Origin: Rhodobacteraceae bacterium M382
GTDB lineage: Bacteria > Pseudomonadota > Alphaproteobacteria > Rhodobacterales > Rhodobacteraceae
Assembly: GCA_025141015.1 (NCBI GenBank)
Contig: CP081098.1
Coordinates: 4,531,414-4,595,413 of the forward strand
Length of the DNA: 64,000 nt
Direction of reading: 5' to 3'
Shown here: positions 1 through 15,015 of the stretch, in pieces
Layout: every line of letters starts with the position of its first letter
Numbering within the stretch: position 1 is the stretch's first letter
The notes under the pieces: model-generated
What the model was told of the DNA's origin: nothing
The model's input: only the letters and a program-made list of their open reading frames with translations
Databases searched by the model: none
Translations under genes and position numbers: made by a program

Positions 1-3432
<3,432 letters not shown>

Positions 3433-3471
3433 TTTGATACCTCAAATTCGTGCGGAAGGGGGGAGAGGTGA

Positions 3472-3515
3472 GCGGAAACTTTCAAAGTTTCCGCCCAAGA
3501 ATTTTTGCAAAATTC

Positions 3516-3517
<2 letters not shown>
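3472..3517 (-). promoter_or_regulatory. Two tandem perfect hairpins in the rpoB-rpoC intergenic region
   Basis: Two perfect inverted repeats lie back to back. The first has arms GCGGAAACTT and AAGTTTCCGC (3472-3481 and 3485-3494). The second has arms AAGAATTTT and AAAATTCTT (3497-3505 and 3509-3517) and overlaps the rpoB stop codon. Read on the minus strand they come directly after rpoB and before the rpoC ribosome binding site. No clean T-run follows, so RNA processing or partial attenuation is more likely than full termination; this is inferred. Confidence 0.6.
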
Positions 3518-7652
<4,135 letters not shown>

Positions 7653-7844
7653 GTCAGATGTCACCTTTTCAAGTTCTCACCGGACAAGAACGCCGTCGGG
7701 TCCCGACGCCTTGCCCATACGAGACAGCGTGTTCAGATCAATTCATGGCTACCGTCCCGAGTGGTAGCCTCCCGATCCATTGAACCTCGCCTTAGAAAAA
7801 ACCTCATGACCAAATTGGCAAAAGGTCCTTTCTGAGACAGATTC

Positions 7845-7873
7845 GGCTGGACCCGGTTTTCCCGGATCCAGCC
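7845..7873 (-). promoter_or_regulatory. Hairpin between rplL and rpoB
   Basis: The arms GGCTGGACCCGG (7845-7856) and CCGGATCCAGCC (7862-7873) pair with one internal mismatch. No T-run follows on the minus strand. The position, between rplL and rpoB, is where an attenuator or RNase III processing site reduces rpoBC expression relative to the ribosomal proteins in E. coli; that role here is inferred. The rest of the 7653-7934 spacer shows nothing else recognisable. Confidence 0.45.
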
Positions 7874-7934
7874 TGAATATCTGGGTACGAACCGGATCAT
7901 TTCAAGATGATCCGGACGTTTCCCTCGAAGGCGC

Positions 7935-8306
7935 TTAGGCGACTTCGACTTCGGCGCCAGCTGCTTCCAGCTTGCCTTTGACTTCTTCAGCTTCGTCTTT
8001 GGAAACTGCTTCTTTGATCTTGCCGCCAGCTTCGACCAGTTCTTTGGCTTCTTTCAGGCCCAGACCGGTGATTGCGCGAACTTCTTTGATCACGTTGATT
8101 TTCGAAGCGCCGGCGTTCTTCAGAACGACGTCGAATTCGGTTTTTTCTTCTTCTGCAGCTGCGCCACCTTCGGCGGCCGCCATGACAACTGCGCCGCCAG
8201 CTGCGGGCTCGATGCCATACTCATCCTTCAGGATGGTTTTCAGTTCTTGTGCTTCCAGCAGGGTCAGACCCACGATGCTTTCTGCGAGTGCTTTCAGATC
8301 AGCCAT
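7935..8306 (-). CDS. rplL: 50S ribosomal protein L7/L12
   Basis: Stalk protein of the large ribosomal subunit that recruits GTPase translation factors; it forms dimers bound to L10. It has 123 residues starting [23 protein letters not shown] at the ATG at 8306, with GGAAAGAG upstream. An in-frame upstream extension of 17 residues has no family support and was dropped. The order is an N-terminal dimerisation helix pair, an Ala/Glu-rich hinge (residues 35-53) and the C-terminal factor-binding domain with [12 protein letters not shown]. It is about 80 bp downstream of rplJ. Confidence 0.97.
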   Translation of the reverse strand: MADLKALAESIVGLTLLEAQELKTILKDEYGIEPAAGGAVVMAAAEGGAAAEEEKTEFDVVLKNAGASKINVIKEVRAITGLGLKEAKELVEAGGKIKEAVSKDEAEEVKGKLEAAGAEVEVA

Positions 8307-8387
8307 TGTATCAGCTCTTTCCGTTTTCAGTATATGTGTTCCAACGTCCGGGCACATGCCCCACGCCAGTCATTCAGTACCAACCGC

Positions 8388-8906
8388 TTACGCAGCTTCC
8401 GCCTTCTCTTCGATGGTCGAAAGGATGCTTGCGATGTTGCTTGCAGGTGCGCCAATCGCGCCCGCGATGTTGCTTGCAGGTGCGCCAAGCATGCCGGCGA
8501 TGGTAGCAATAAGCTCCTCGCGAGACGGCATTTTCGACACGGCTGCAACGCCAGCGCGGTCCAGAGCGTTCTCGCCCATAGCACCACCAAGGATTTCAAA
8601 CTTCTTGTTATCCTTGGCGAAGCCCTCGGCAACCTTGGCCGCAGCCACAGGATCCTCGGAATAGGTCAGAACGGTCATCCCTGTCAGCAGGTCAGAAATG
8701 CTTGCACATGACTTTCCCTCGAGGGCGATTTTGGCGAGCCTGTTTTTGGCAACACGCACAGATCCACCCGCTTCGCGTGCACGCGCGCGCAGATCTTGCA
8801 TCTCGGCAACTGTCAGACCGACGTAGTGTGCAACCACCACGACGCCAGAGCTTTCGAAGATCTGGCCGAGTTCCTCGACCAATTTCTCTTTCTGGGCTCT
8901 ATCCAC
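8388..8906 (-). CDS. rplJ: 50S ribosomal protein L10
   Basis: Base of the L7/L12 stalk. The GTG at 8906 (translated from [14 protein letters not shown]) is preferred because GGAGAG lies 4 bases upstream and relatives begin at this point; an ATG at 8936 lies inside a perfect hairpin and lacks a binding site. The protein has 172 residues. In the C-terminal L12-binding helix an 11-residue unit is duplicated ([11 protein letters not shown] then [11 protein letters not shown]). At DNA level 25 bases are identical, at 8431-8455 and 8464-8488, with a 33-bp period. It is preceded by a structured leader. Confidence 0.96.
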   Translation of the reverse strand: MDRAQKEKLVEELGQIFESSGVVVVAHYVGLTVAEMQDLRARAREAGGSVRVAKNRLAKIALEGKSCASISDLLTGMTVLTYSEDPVAAAKVAEGFAKDNKKFEILGGAMGENALDRAGVAAVSKMPSREELIATIAGMLGAPASNIAGAIGAPASNIASILSTIEEKAEAA

Positions 8907-9182
8907 AGTTCTCTCCAAGTTTGGGATGATAATCATCCCGGCTCAATTTTGCCGGGCGTTAACCCGGCGTTCAGGTCCGTTTTACGGGGTGAGCCAAAAA
9001 TCGCCCGAGGCGTCCAAAAGGATCCCTCGTCATATTGGTCGTTCCCGTCTCAGGAGGGAAATTAAGACCCTATACAGGGTCACCCACCATCTTGGACGAA
9101 ACGAAATAAAGCGCACGACGAATCGCACGCTTCACTTCGAAGACTTTCCTAGTGCGAAAACAGGGGACTTCCAAGGGGTAAT
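8907..9182 (-). promoter_or_regulatory. Structured leader upstream of rplJ (probable L10 autoregulatory leader)
   Basis: This 276-bp gap holds no gene. Three perfect inverted repeats are visible: GGGATGAT-A-ATCATCCC at 8923-8939, about 8 bases upstream of the rplJ binding site; GCCGGG/CCCGGC with a 6-base loop at 8951-8968; and GACCCT/AGGGTC with a 4-base loop at 9066-9081. Many bacteria control rplJL by L10-L12 binding to such a leader, so that role is likely but inferred. A further palindrome, GGGTAATTTACCC, overlaps the stop codon of the upstream glycosyltransferase at 9176-9188. Confidence 0.6.
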
Positions 9183-10097
9183 TTACCCGGAAAACACATC
9201 CGTACCAAAAATCCGTCGTGCAACCGCATCCGGGTCTACCGGCAATTCCAGACAGACCCCTTCGGCACGCAATCGCTCGAGACGCGACTGATCCATCCCG
9301 TGCAGATCAGCATGCAAGGCTCTCAGCCGATCCTCGGCTTCCGGCTCCTGCATGACTTCGGTGATCTTTGCAGACAATGGTACGGTGAACCCGCGTGACT
9401 GAATGCGCCAATCCAGCTTGGCCCGCCAAACATCGTAATCCAGCCCGATATGATGCAACAGCGCCAGGTTGGCCTGCGCCGCCACGATCCGTTCGGTCAA
9501 ACCGCCCGGACGCTGGGCCCAATGCTGGCGCAACGTCACCCCGTCCAAACCGCTGCGCACGAATGATTTGCCCTGTGAATGACCGATCAGCCCCTTGCGC
9601 CTGGGCCCAAAATATCCGGCACTCCCTTGATACACCCGCTTGGCCACGTCCCGCTCCATCGGAAGCCGATAGACCCGGCCCACATGATCCGGCGCGTCAA
9701 CGATCTCGGCTGTCCCAACCCGAAACACATCCACCTCAGCCGGAAGATCACTCAGGCAGGCGGCAATATCGCTGTCGGGCAAATACATGAATTCATCCGC
9801 ATCGACATTCAAAAGCCAGTCACAGCCTTGCTGCCGATAGATCCAGGTCAGCCCAACATTCTGTCGTTTGGTGAAACGTGTGTCCTGTGTCACACCCCGC
9901 GCCTGCCAGAATTCTGGTGTGCAGGGGATACAGGTTATTTGGGGGTGGTCACCCAGGACCCCGATGGCGGGGTCCTGGGGATTATCAAACAACAGGGTCA
10001 GACCTGTGGCACCAGCATCCAGATACCAAGCCGCAAACCGAAGCGTTTCGGCCAAAGGCTCGTTCAGGATTGCGCCGACATGCCAGGTCGCAGTCAA
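9183..10097 (-). CDS. Glycosyltransferase family 2-like protein inserted between rplA and rplJ
   Basis: A 304-residue protein of the glycosyltransferase type that begins with a short strand, an E-P-L segment and a W-H/Y-L-x-x-G block (AAWYLDAGATGLTLLFDNP, residues 22-40). It has a VDADEF nucleotide-sugar and metal-binding motif at residues 98-103. This resembles the GT2/DUF-type enzymes of surface polysaccharide loci; substrate and acceptor are unknown. The most upstream start is TTG at 10097, only 15 bases after the rplA stop, with GCAGGG upstream, suggesting translational coupling. It is co-oriented with the ribosomal genes and is not a usual member of this operon. No signal peptide or membrane segment is visible. 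Confidence 0.8.
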   Translation of the reverse strand: MTATWHVGAILNEPLAETLRFAAWYLDAGATGLTLLFDNPQDPAIGVLGDHPQITCIPCTPEFWQARGVTQDTRFTKRQNVGLTWIYRQQGCDWLLNVDADEFMYLPDSDIAACLSDLPAEVDVFRVGTAEIVDAPDHVGRVYRLPMERDVAKRVYQGSAGYFGPRRKGLIGHSQGKSFVRSGLDGVTLRQHWAQRPGGLTERIVAAQANLALLHHIGLDYDVWRAKLDWRIQSRGFTVPLSAKITEVMQEPEAEDRLRALHADLHGMDQSRLERLRAEGVCLELPVDPDAVARRIFGTDVFSG

Positions 10098-10112
10098 ACC
10101 CTGCGCTCCGGC

Positions 10113-10811
10113 TTATTCGCCGGTTGCGTTTGCAACATCAACCGTGATGCCCGGACCCATGGTCGAGCTCAGCGCGATTTTCTTCATGTAGGTGCCTTTG
10201 GCGCCCGACGGCTTGGCACGGGCCACAGCCGAAATGAATGCGCGGATGTTCTCGATCAGCTTGGCTTCGTCGAACGACGCTTTGCCAACACCGGCGTGAA
10301 CAACACCACCTTTTTCGGCCTTGAACTGGACTTCGCCGCCTTTGGCCGCTTCCACAGCTGCTTTGACGTCCATGGTCACGGTGCCAACCTTGGGGTTCGG
10401 CATCAGGTTGCGCGGGCCCAGGATTTTGCCCAGACGACCAACGATGGGCATCATGTCCGGGGTTGCAATGCAACGATCGAAATCGATGTTGCCGCCCTGG
10501 ATGGCTTCCATCAGGTCTTCTGCGCCGATGACATCTGCGCCGGCTTCCTTGGCTTCGTCTGCCTTGGGGCCACGTGCAAACACAGCAACGCGCATGGATT
10601 TGCCTGTGCCGTTGGGCAGGCCAACAACACCGCGGACCATCTGGTCTGCGTGACGGGTGTCAACGCCCAGGTTCAGAGCCACTTCGACGGTTTCGTCGAA
10701 TTTGGCAACTGCGCTGGCTTTGATCAGCGCGACGGCTTCTTCAACAGTCACGTTCTCTTTGCCTGCAAAGGCTTCGCGTGCTGCGCGGGTACGTTTTCCG
10801 AGCTTTGCCAT
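10113..10811 (-). CDS. rplA: 50S ribosomal protein L1
   Basis: Protein of the L1 stalk of the large subunit, involved in E-site tRNA release and, in E. coli, a repressor of its own operon. It has 232 residues starting [15 protein letters not shown] at the ATG at 10811, with GAGGTGA inside the end of rplK as ribosome binding site. Conserved L1 segments are present, including [27 protein letters not shown] and the C-terminal [11 protein letters not shown]. It is one base from the rplK stop codon, so the two are translationally coupled. Confidence 0.98.
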   Translation of the reverse strand: MAKLGKRTRAAREAFAGKENVTVEEAVALIKASAVAKFDETVEVALNLGVDTRHADQMVRGVVGLPNGTGKSMRVAVFARGPKADEAKEAGADVIGAEDLMEAIQGGNIDFDRCIATPDMMPIVGRLGKILGPRNLMPNPKVGTVTMDVKAAVEAAKGGEVQFKAEKGGVVHAGVGKASFDEAKLIENIRAFISAVARAKPSGAKGTYMKKIALSSTMGPGITVDVANATGE

Positions 10812-10812
10812 C

Positions 10813-11238
10813 TTACTTCACCTCGATGCCCATGGAGCGGGCCGAACCCAGAATGATCTGCATCGCCGCTTCAACGTCATTGGCGTTCAGGTCGGTCATT
10901 TTCGCTTCTGCGATTTCCTTGACCTGAGCAACGGTCACGGTGCCGGCGGTCTCACGACCAGGGTTGTTGGCACCCGACTTCAGCTTGGCAGCCTTCTTCA
11001 GGTAATAAGACGCAGGCGGCGTCTTGATTTCCATGGTGAAGGATTTGTCCTGGTAATAGGAAATCACGGTCGGGCAAGGTGCGCCAACTTCCATGTCTGC
11101 GGTCTTGGCGTTGAACGCCTTGCAGAATTCCATGATGTTGATGCCGCGCTGACCCAGCGCAGGACCCACTGGCGGGGACGGGTTTGCCTTACCGGCAGGA
11201 ACCTGAAGCTTCAGGCTCCCTACGAGCTTCTTGGCCAT
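10813..11238 (-). CDS. rplK: 50S ribosomal protein L11
   Basis: Protein of the GTPase-associated centre of the large subunit. It has 141 residues starting [19 protein letters not shown] at the ATG at 11238, with AAAGGAGAAGG upstream; a 16-residue in-frame upstream extension has no family support. The N-terminal [19 protein letters not shown] and C-terminal [10 protein letters not shown] segments are characteristic. It heads the rplK-rplA pair downstream of nusG. Confidence 0.98.
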   Translation of the reverse strand: MAKKLVGSLKLQVPAGKANPSPPVGPALGQRGINIMEFCKAFNAKTADMEVGAPCPTVISYYQDKSFTMEIKTPPASYYLKKAAKLKSGANNPGRETAGTVTVAQVKEIAEAKMTDLNANDVEAAMQIILGSARSMGIEVK

Positions 11239-11304
11239 TGGCCTTCTCCTTTGCAACACCCCTGGGACGCGTCCCTCGGGGTTCATGTTGTGTGGTCTGG
11301 GTCA

Positions 11305-11318
11305 CGTATCGCGATACG
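11305..11318. promoter_or_regulatory. 14-bp perfect palindrome upstream of rplK
   Basis: CGTATCGCGATACG is a perfect palindrome in the 144-bp nusG-rplK spacer, about 67 bp upstream of the rplK start. It could be a protein binding site or a small leader hairpin. No further copy was noticed in the window. Confidence 0.4.
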
Positions 11319-11352
11319 CTTGCCTCCCACAATGAAACGACGTCTTCACGCC

Positions 11353-11376
11353 GTAGGGTGCGTGCTGGCACGCACC
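11353..11376. repeat. REP-like palindromic repeat, copy 1
   Basis: GTAGGGTGCGTGC is followed by GCACGCACC, giving a perfect 9-bp inverted repeat (11357-11365 and 11368-11376) with a 2-base centre. It lies immediately downstream of nusG, which is on the minus strand. The same element, with one base changed in the centre, lies downstream of rlmN at 39013-39036. Confidence 0.75.
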
Positions 11377-11382
11377 GTTCGC

Positions 11383-11916
11383 TCAGATCTGTTTGTTGAC
11401 CTGAGTGAAATCCAGTTCGACCGGGGTTTCCCGGCCAAAGATCGACACCGTCACCTTGAGCTTCTGGTTGTCGTCGTCGACCTCTTCGACCATGCCGTCG
11501 AAATCTTCGAACGGACCGTCGTTGACCTTGACGCGTTCACCAATCTCAAAGCTGATGAGCGTCCGCGGTGCGTCTTCACCTTCCTGAACACGGTTCAGGA
11601 TCTGGTTCACCTCGGCATCACGCATCGGCATCGGGCGGCCCTGGGGACCCAGAAACCCGGTGACGCGGTTGATCGAGTTGATCAGGTGATAGCCCTGGTC
11701 GGACATTTCCATGTGCACCAAAACATACCCCGGCATGAACCGGCGCTCGGTGGTGACCTTCTTGCCGCGGCGCACTTCGATCACTTCTTCGGTCGGCACC
11801 AGAACTTCGTCGATCTCATCCTCGAGACCCTGTTCGGCAACCGAGGTGCGGATCTGCTCTGCGATCTTCTTCTCGAAATTCGAGAGAACGCTGACCGAAT
11901 ACCATCGTTTCGCCAT
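11383..11916 (-). CDS. nusG: Transcription termination/antitermination protein NusG
   Basis: Elongation factor that binds RNA polymerase and links it to Rho or the ribosome. It has 177 residues starting [22 protein letters not shown] at the ATG at 11916, with GGCAGG upstream. The N-terminal NGN domain contains the [14 protein letters not shown] stretch. The C-terminal KOW domain contains [18 protein letters not shown]. It lies downstream of secE, the usual order, but with an unusually long 219-bp spacer. Confidence 0.97.
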   Translation of the reverse strand: MAKRWYSVSVLSNFEKKIAEQIRTSVAEQGLEDEIDEVLVPTEEVIEVRRGKKVTTERRFMPGYVLVHMEMSDQGYHLINSINRVTGFLGPQGRPMPMRDAEVNQILNRVQEGEDAPRTLISFEIGERVKVNDGPFEDFDGMVEEVDDDNQKLKVTVSIFGRETPVELDFTQVNKQI

Positions 11917-12135
11917 GAACCTGCCGTCCTTGTATTGCCCGACGCGCATCAATCTCGGCGTCATTTGCGTAAGTCATTTCGTTGCGGTGTTCCGCTGCGA
12001 CCCGGAACAAAAAGCGGCGCGCAACACGAATCGCCGCACGCCCATCCAGAGTCAGCCAGTCACCTAACCGGCATTGCCGACCAAATCAAGGGGGGCATAG
12101 GATCAACCGTCCGTCGCAAACGCACGATCCCGGAA

Positions 12136-12333
12136 TTATCCGAAATAGCTCAGAACACCCGTCAGGCCAGCTTTGATCAGCACATCGACCAAGGCAAAGA
12201 AAATCGCCGTCAACGCCGCCATCAGGAACACCATGACCGTGGTCAATAGCACCTCACGACGAGTCGGCCAAACGACCTTGGAGACCTCGGCGCGGACTTG
12301 CTGAACGAACTGAACTGGATTGGTGGTGGCCAT
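12136..12333 (-). CDS. secE: Preprotein translocase subunit SecE
   Basis: Small inner-membrane subunit of the SecYEG channel. It has 65 residues starting MATTNPVQFVQQVRAEVSKVVWPTRR at the ATG at 12333. The amphipathic segment with VSKVVWPTRREVL and one C-terminal transmembrane helix (VMVFLMAALTAIFFALVDVL) are those of the short single-helix SecE form. An upstream in-frame extension of 27 residues overlaps the end of the MFS gene region and is not supported. The spacer to nusG (11917-12135) shows no gene. Confidence 0.96.
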   Translation of the reverse strand: MATTNPVQFVQQVRAEVSKVVWPTRREVLLTTVMVFLMAALTAIFFALVDVLIKAGLTGVLSYFG

Positions 12334-12394
12334 GTGGCTCTCGTTTCTTTGGGTATGTCGACAACAGGGCACATAACCGGGCCGACCGGCATTT

Positions 12395-13615
12395 TCAAGA
12401 CCGCTTTGGCGCACAGTCGATCATATCGCCGACACCGGGGCGCAAACGCATCACCGCACATGCGGCCAGCAACCCGCCCAGTGACACCAACAGCATCAGA
12501 ACAAACAACACCAAAACCGACCCACCCGGAGGCAAGAGGGCGGCCGCCATCCCGGCAAAGGCCGCTCCGCCTGCCACCATCAGCGCTCCGCTCAATCCCG
12601 ACGCGCTCCCGGCCAGCCGCGGATTCACCGACATGACCCCGGCCGTCGCCGCGGGCAGCGTCAAACCGTTGCCGATCCCGACCCCGACAACCGGCACAAA
12701 AAATCCCAACGCAGACGGCCCCACCAACAGATACCAAAACAGACCCGCCGCCATCGCGCTACAGGCAACGACCCGCCCCGCAATCATCAATCCCGTCGGA
12801 CCCCAGCGACGGTTCAACCGACCCGACAGGAAACTGCCGAACATGAAACCACCCGTGATCGACCCCATGCCGACGCCCACAGCCACCGGGGACAACCCAA
12901 AAATCTCTGCGGCCACCAACGGTCCGCCCCCCAGGAATGCATAAAACGCCCCAACCGAGAACGTCAGACACAGCGCATAGGACCAGAAAACAGGGGACGC
13001 GATCAGCGTCGGATACGCCGAAAACTGTGCGGCAAAGGTGCCAATCGGTTTGGAATTCGTTTCACCCAGATCAACCCAGCACAGACAGAACATGGCCGCT
13101 CCGGCACCTGCCAGCACAACAAATCCCGACCGCCAACCGAACGCCACGTCCAGCGCGCCGCCCAACGCGGGCCCCAGCATCGGGGCCACCGCCATGACCA
13201 TCGCCACCAGACCGATCAGACGCACCGCTTCCTGTTCAGGGGCCATGTCCCGGATCACTGCGCGGGACAGAACTGCCCCGGAAATAATCCCGCCCTGCAA
13301 CAGCCGAAAGGCCAGAAACACCCGAATATCCTCGGCCCACACACATCCCAGCGAGGCCAGCGTGAAAACGGCCAGCGCCCCCAACAGAATCGGCCTGCGC
13401 CCATATCGGTCCGACAACGGTCCCAGAACCAGTTGCAAGACGGCAGACACCAACATGAACCCGGACACCGCCAGATTCATCACCGAATACTCCACGCCAA
13501 ATTCCAATGCCATCTCTGGCAAGGACGGGAGGAACAGGTTGAGCGACAATACGGCCAGCGCTGTCATCAGAATAAGTGTTGCCAGATGCGGTGGCGACCG
13601 AAAGGCAGAAGTCAT
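12395..13615 (-). CDS. Bcr/CflA-type MFS drug-resistance transporter
   Basis: A 406-residue inner-membrane protein with about 12 hydrophobic segments. The major facilitator signature GPLSDRYGRRPILLG lies between helices 2 and 3 (near residues 65-79), and the first helix region (LNLFLPSLPEMALEF) is typical of the DHA1 Bcr/CflA subfamily of proton-coupled drug exporters. The actual substrate cannot be told. It ends about 60 bp upstream of secE on the same strand. The ribosome binding site before the ATG at 13615 is weak. The upstream spacer 13616-13857 holds no recognisable gene. Confidence 0.88.
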   Translation of the reverse strand: MTSAFRSPPHLATLILMTALAVLSLNLFLPSLPEMALEFGVEYSVMNLAVSGFMLVSAVLQLVLGPLSDRYGRRPILLGALAVFTLASLGCVWAEDIRVFLAFRLLQGGIISGAVLSRAVIRDMAPEQEAVRLIGLVAMVMAVAPMLGPALGGALDVAFGWRSGFVVLAGAGAAMFCLCWVDLGETNSKPIGTFAAQFSAYPTLIASPVFWSYALCLTFSVGAFYAFLGGGPLVAAEIFGLSPVAVGVGMGSITGGFMFGSFLSGRLNRRWGPTGLMIAGRVVACSAMAAGLFWYLLVGPSALGFFVPVVGVGIGNGLTLPAATAGVMSVNPRLAGSASGLSGALMVAGGAAFAGMAAALLPPGGSVLVLFVLMLLVSLGGLLAACAVMRLRPGVGDMIDCAPKRS

Positions 13616-13857
13616 ACAGGTGCTTTCTGTGCATGTCCCTTAAATCGCTAACAGGTTCACCGCGCGGGGCTAAGATAGCGCAGGCAGTCGCTGACGTATT
13701 TCACGGAAGTTTATTGTAACACAGCTCTTGCCTGTTGAACCGGACCCGGCTGCACCGCCCAGCACACCATCATACAGAGGTTCCAAGGCTCAAGCCTGCG
13801 ACACACATGCAGGATCAGTCAACGCACGTTTGACAGCCAGGGACAGGCGCACCGTAT

Positions 13858-14577
13858 TTACTGTTTTCTGGGGGCCTTTTCGATCGTGTCCACGGGAAAT
13901 CCCGCCGCGATGTCCGCCTTGTCCGTGATCTCATCCAGCGACGCCTCCAGGCTGAGCCGCAGCTGTTCCATCTGGTCTTCGCTGGGTTTGCGCGGCACCG
14001 GATCCGTCCATTCCTGACATATCAGCACGCCACGCGACCAGGGTTTGGGCAACATCTGCCTGTCCCAGGTCGGCAGACGGAACACCCGATGTTCGGCAAA
14101 GGCCACCGTGAACACCCGGCACCCGGTCATGCGCGCCCAGACCAGCGGTACGGTTGACGACACCCGCGCCGGACCTCGCGGCCCATCCGCTGCAATCCCG
14201 ATCGAGCTCCCCTCCTTGACCAGCCGCAACACCTCACGCGACAGGGCGACGTGCCGTTTGTGGCTGGACATCGGTATCGTTTCAAACCCCAACCGCACCA
14301 GGATCTGCCCCGCCAGACGCCCGGCCCGCGCAGCAGAGGTCAAGGCGCAGATTCGGCCCAGGGATGTATCGAAGAGAAAGGGGGCCATGATCAGCCGCTG
14401 ATGCCACAGCACAAAGATCACCGGCTCGCCATTTCGCACACAGTCATCCATCGCGTCGAATCCGCTGCGCTCCCATGTCGAGGTGCGGTAAGCGAATCGC
14501 ACATAGGACGTGATCAACGCCTGAATGCTGTTGTTGAACCACGCGCTATCCGCGATCCTTTTCCTCAAACTCACCAG
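13858..14577 (-). CDS. DUF374 lysophospholipid acyltransferase-like protein
   Basis: Member of the LPLAT superfamily branch formerly called DUF374, thought to acylate a lipid A or glycerolipid precursor at the inner membrane. The WHQRLIMAPF histidine block and the ADGPRGPAR motif are visible in the first two thirds. The GTG at 14577 (encoding VSLRKRIADSAWFNN) is chosen because AGAGGA lies upstream and relatives start at about this point, giving 239 residues. Upstream ATGs at 14607 and 14652 remain possible. It is divergent from the tRNA-Trp gene. The start is moderately sure, the family well supported. Confidence 0.82.
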   Translation of the reverse strand: MVSLRKRIADSAWFNNSIQALITSYVRFAYRTSTWERSGFDAMDDCVRNGEPVIFVLWHQRLIMAPFLFDTSLGRICALTSAARAGRLAGQILVRLGFETIPMSSHKRHVALSREVLRLVKEGSSIGIAADGPRGPARVSSTVPLVWARMTGCRVFTVAFAEHRVFRLPTWDRQMLPKPWSRGVLICQEWTDPVPRKPSEDQMEQLRLSLEASLDEITDKADIAAGFPVDTIEKAPRKQ

Positions 14578-14721
14578 CCTGTTCCTCTGATTGACGGCCT
14601 CTGTCATATCGCAAAGGCAAAGCTGCACAAGCCCCGAGCACAGAGTGTGCATTCTTGCCCCCCGAATATGCAATTCCCTCTTGTTTCTGCCTGCGCGCTG
14701 TCTTAGGAGAGGGCCCACTGC

Positions 14722-14797
14722 AGGGGTATAGCTCAGTTGGTAGAGCGACGGTCTCCAAAACCGTAGGTCTCGGGTTCGAACCCTGATGCCCCTGCCA
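14722..14797 (+). tRNA. tRNA-Trp (anticodon CCA)
   Basis: A 76-base cloverleaf. Acceptor stem AGGGGTA pairs with TGCCCCT; discriminator G is followed by an encoded CCA. The D-arm is GCTCAGTTGGTAGAGC. The anticodon stem ACGGT/ACCGT encloses the loop CTCCAAA with anticodon CCA at 14755-14757. The T-arm is CGGGTTCGAACCCTG. It is on the opposite strand from secE-nusG, although tRNA-Trp often precedes secE in the same orientation in relatives. Confidence 0.97.
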
Positions 14798-14841
14798 GTA
14801 CCTCAAAATCAGACCAGCCCCCCAAACAGATCACATAACCT

Positions 14842-14940
14842 TTTGTCAGCCGACTCTCACCGTTTGTCAGCCGACTCTGGTGCAGCTGGGGTGCAGCTGA
14901 CTCAGGCTTACCTGATTTGGGGCCCGCCTGATCTGGGGCC
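14842..14940 (+). repeat. Cluster of three short tandem duplications downstream of tRNA-Trp
   Basis: Three unrelated tandem duplications follow one another. TTTGTCAGCCGACTCT occurs at 14842 and 14863 (21-bp period). GGTGCAGCTG occurs at 14879 and 14890 (11-bp period). CCTGATYTGGGGCC occurs at 14911 and 14927 (16-bp period). No gene is visible between the tRNA and the following terminator. Confidence 0.7.
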
Positions 14941-14982
14941 TATCTGATCTGAACCCCACCAACCGGCGTATCTGTCATTCGA

Positions 14983-15010
14983 AAAAGACCGCCCAAAAGG
15001 GCGGTCTTTT
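14983..15010. terminator. Bidirectional terminator between tRNA-Trp and the M16 peptidase gene
   Basis: A perfect 12-bp stem, AAAAGACCGCCC pairing with GGGCGGTCTTTT around an AAAA loop. The T-run on one strand and the complementary A-run on the other allow it to end both the rightward transcript from tRNA-Trp and the leftward transcript of the M16 genes. Confidence 0.9.
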
Positions 15011-15015
15011 CTGTT

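Noticed and set aside
8907-8936. ATG at 8936 as the start of L10
   Set aside because: It lies in a perfect 17-bp palindrome without a ribosome binding site, while the GTG at 8906 has GGAGAG at ideal distance and matches family N-termini.
14842-14940. Possible CRISPR-like or phage attachment repeats after tRNA-Trp
   Set aside because: Only two copies of each of three different short repeats occur, with no spacers, cas genes or integrase, and none copies the tRNA 3' end.
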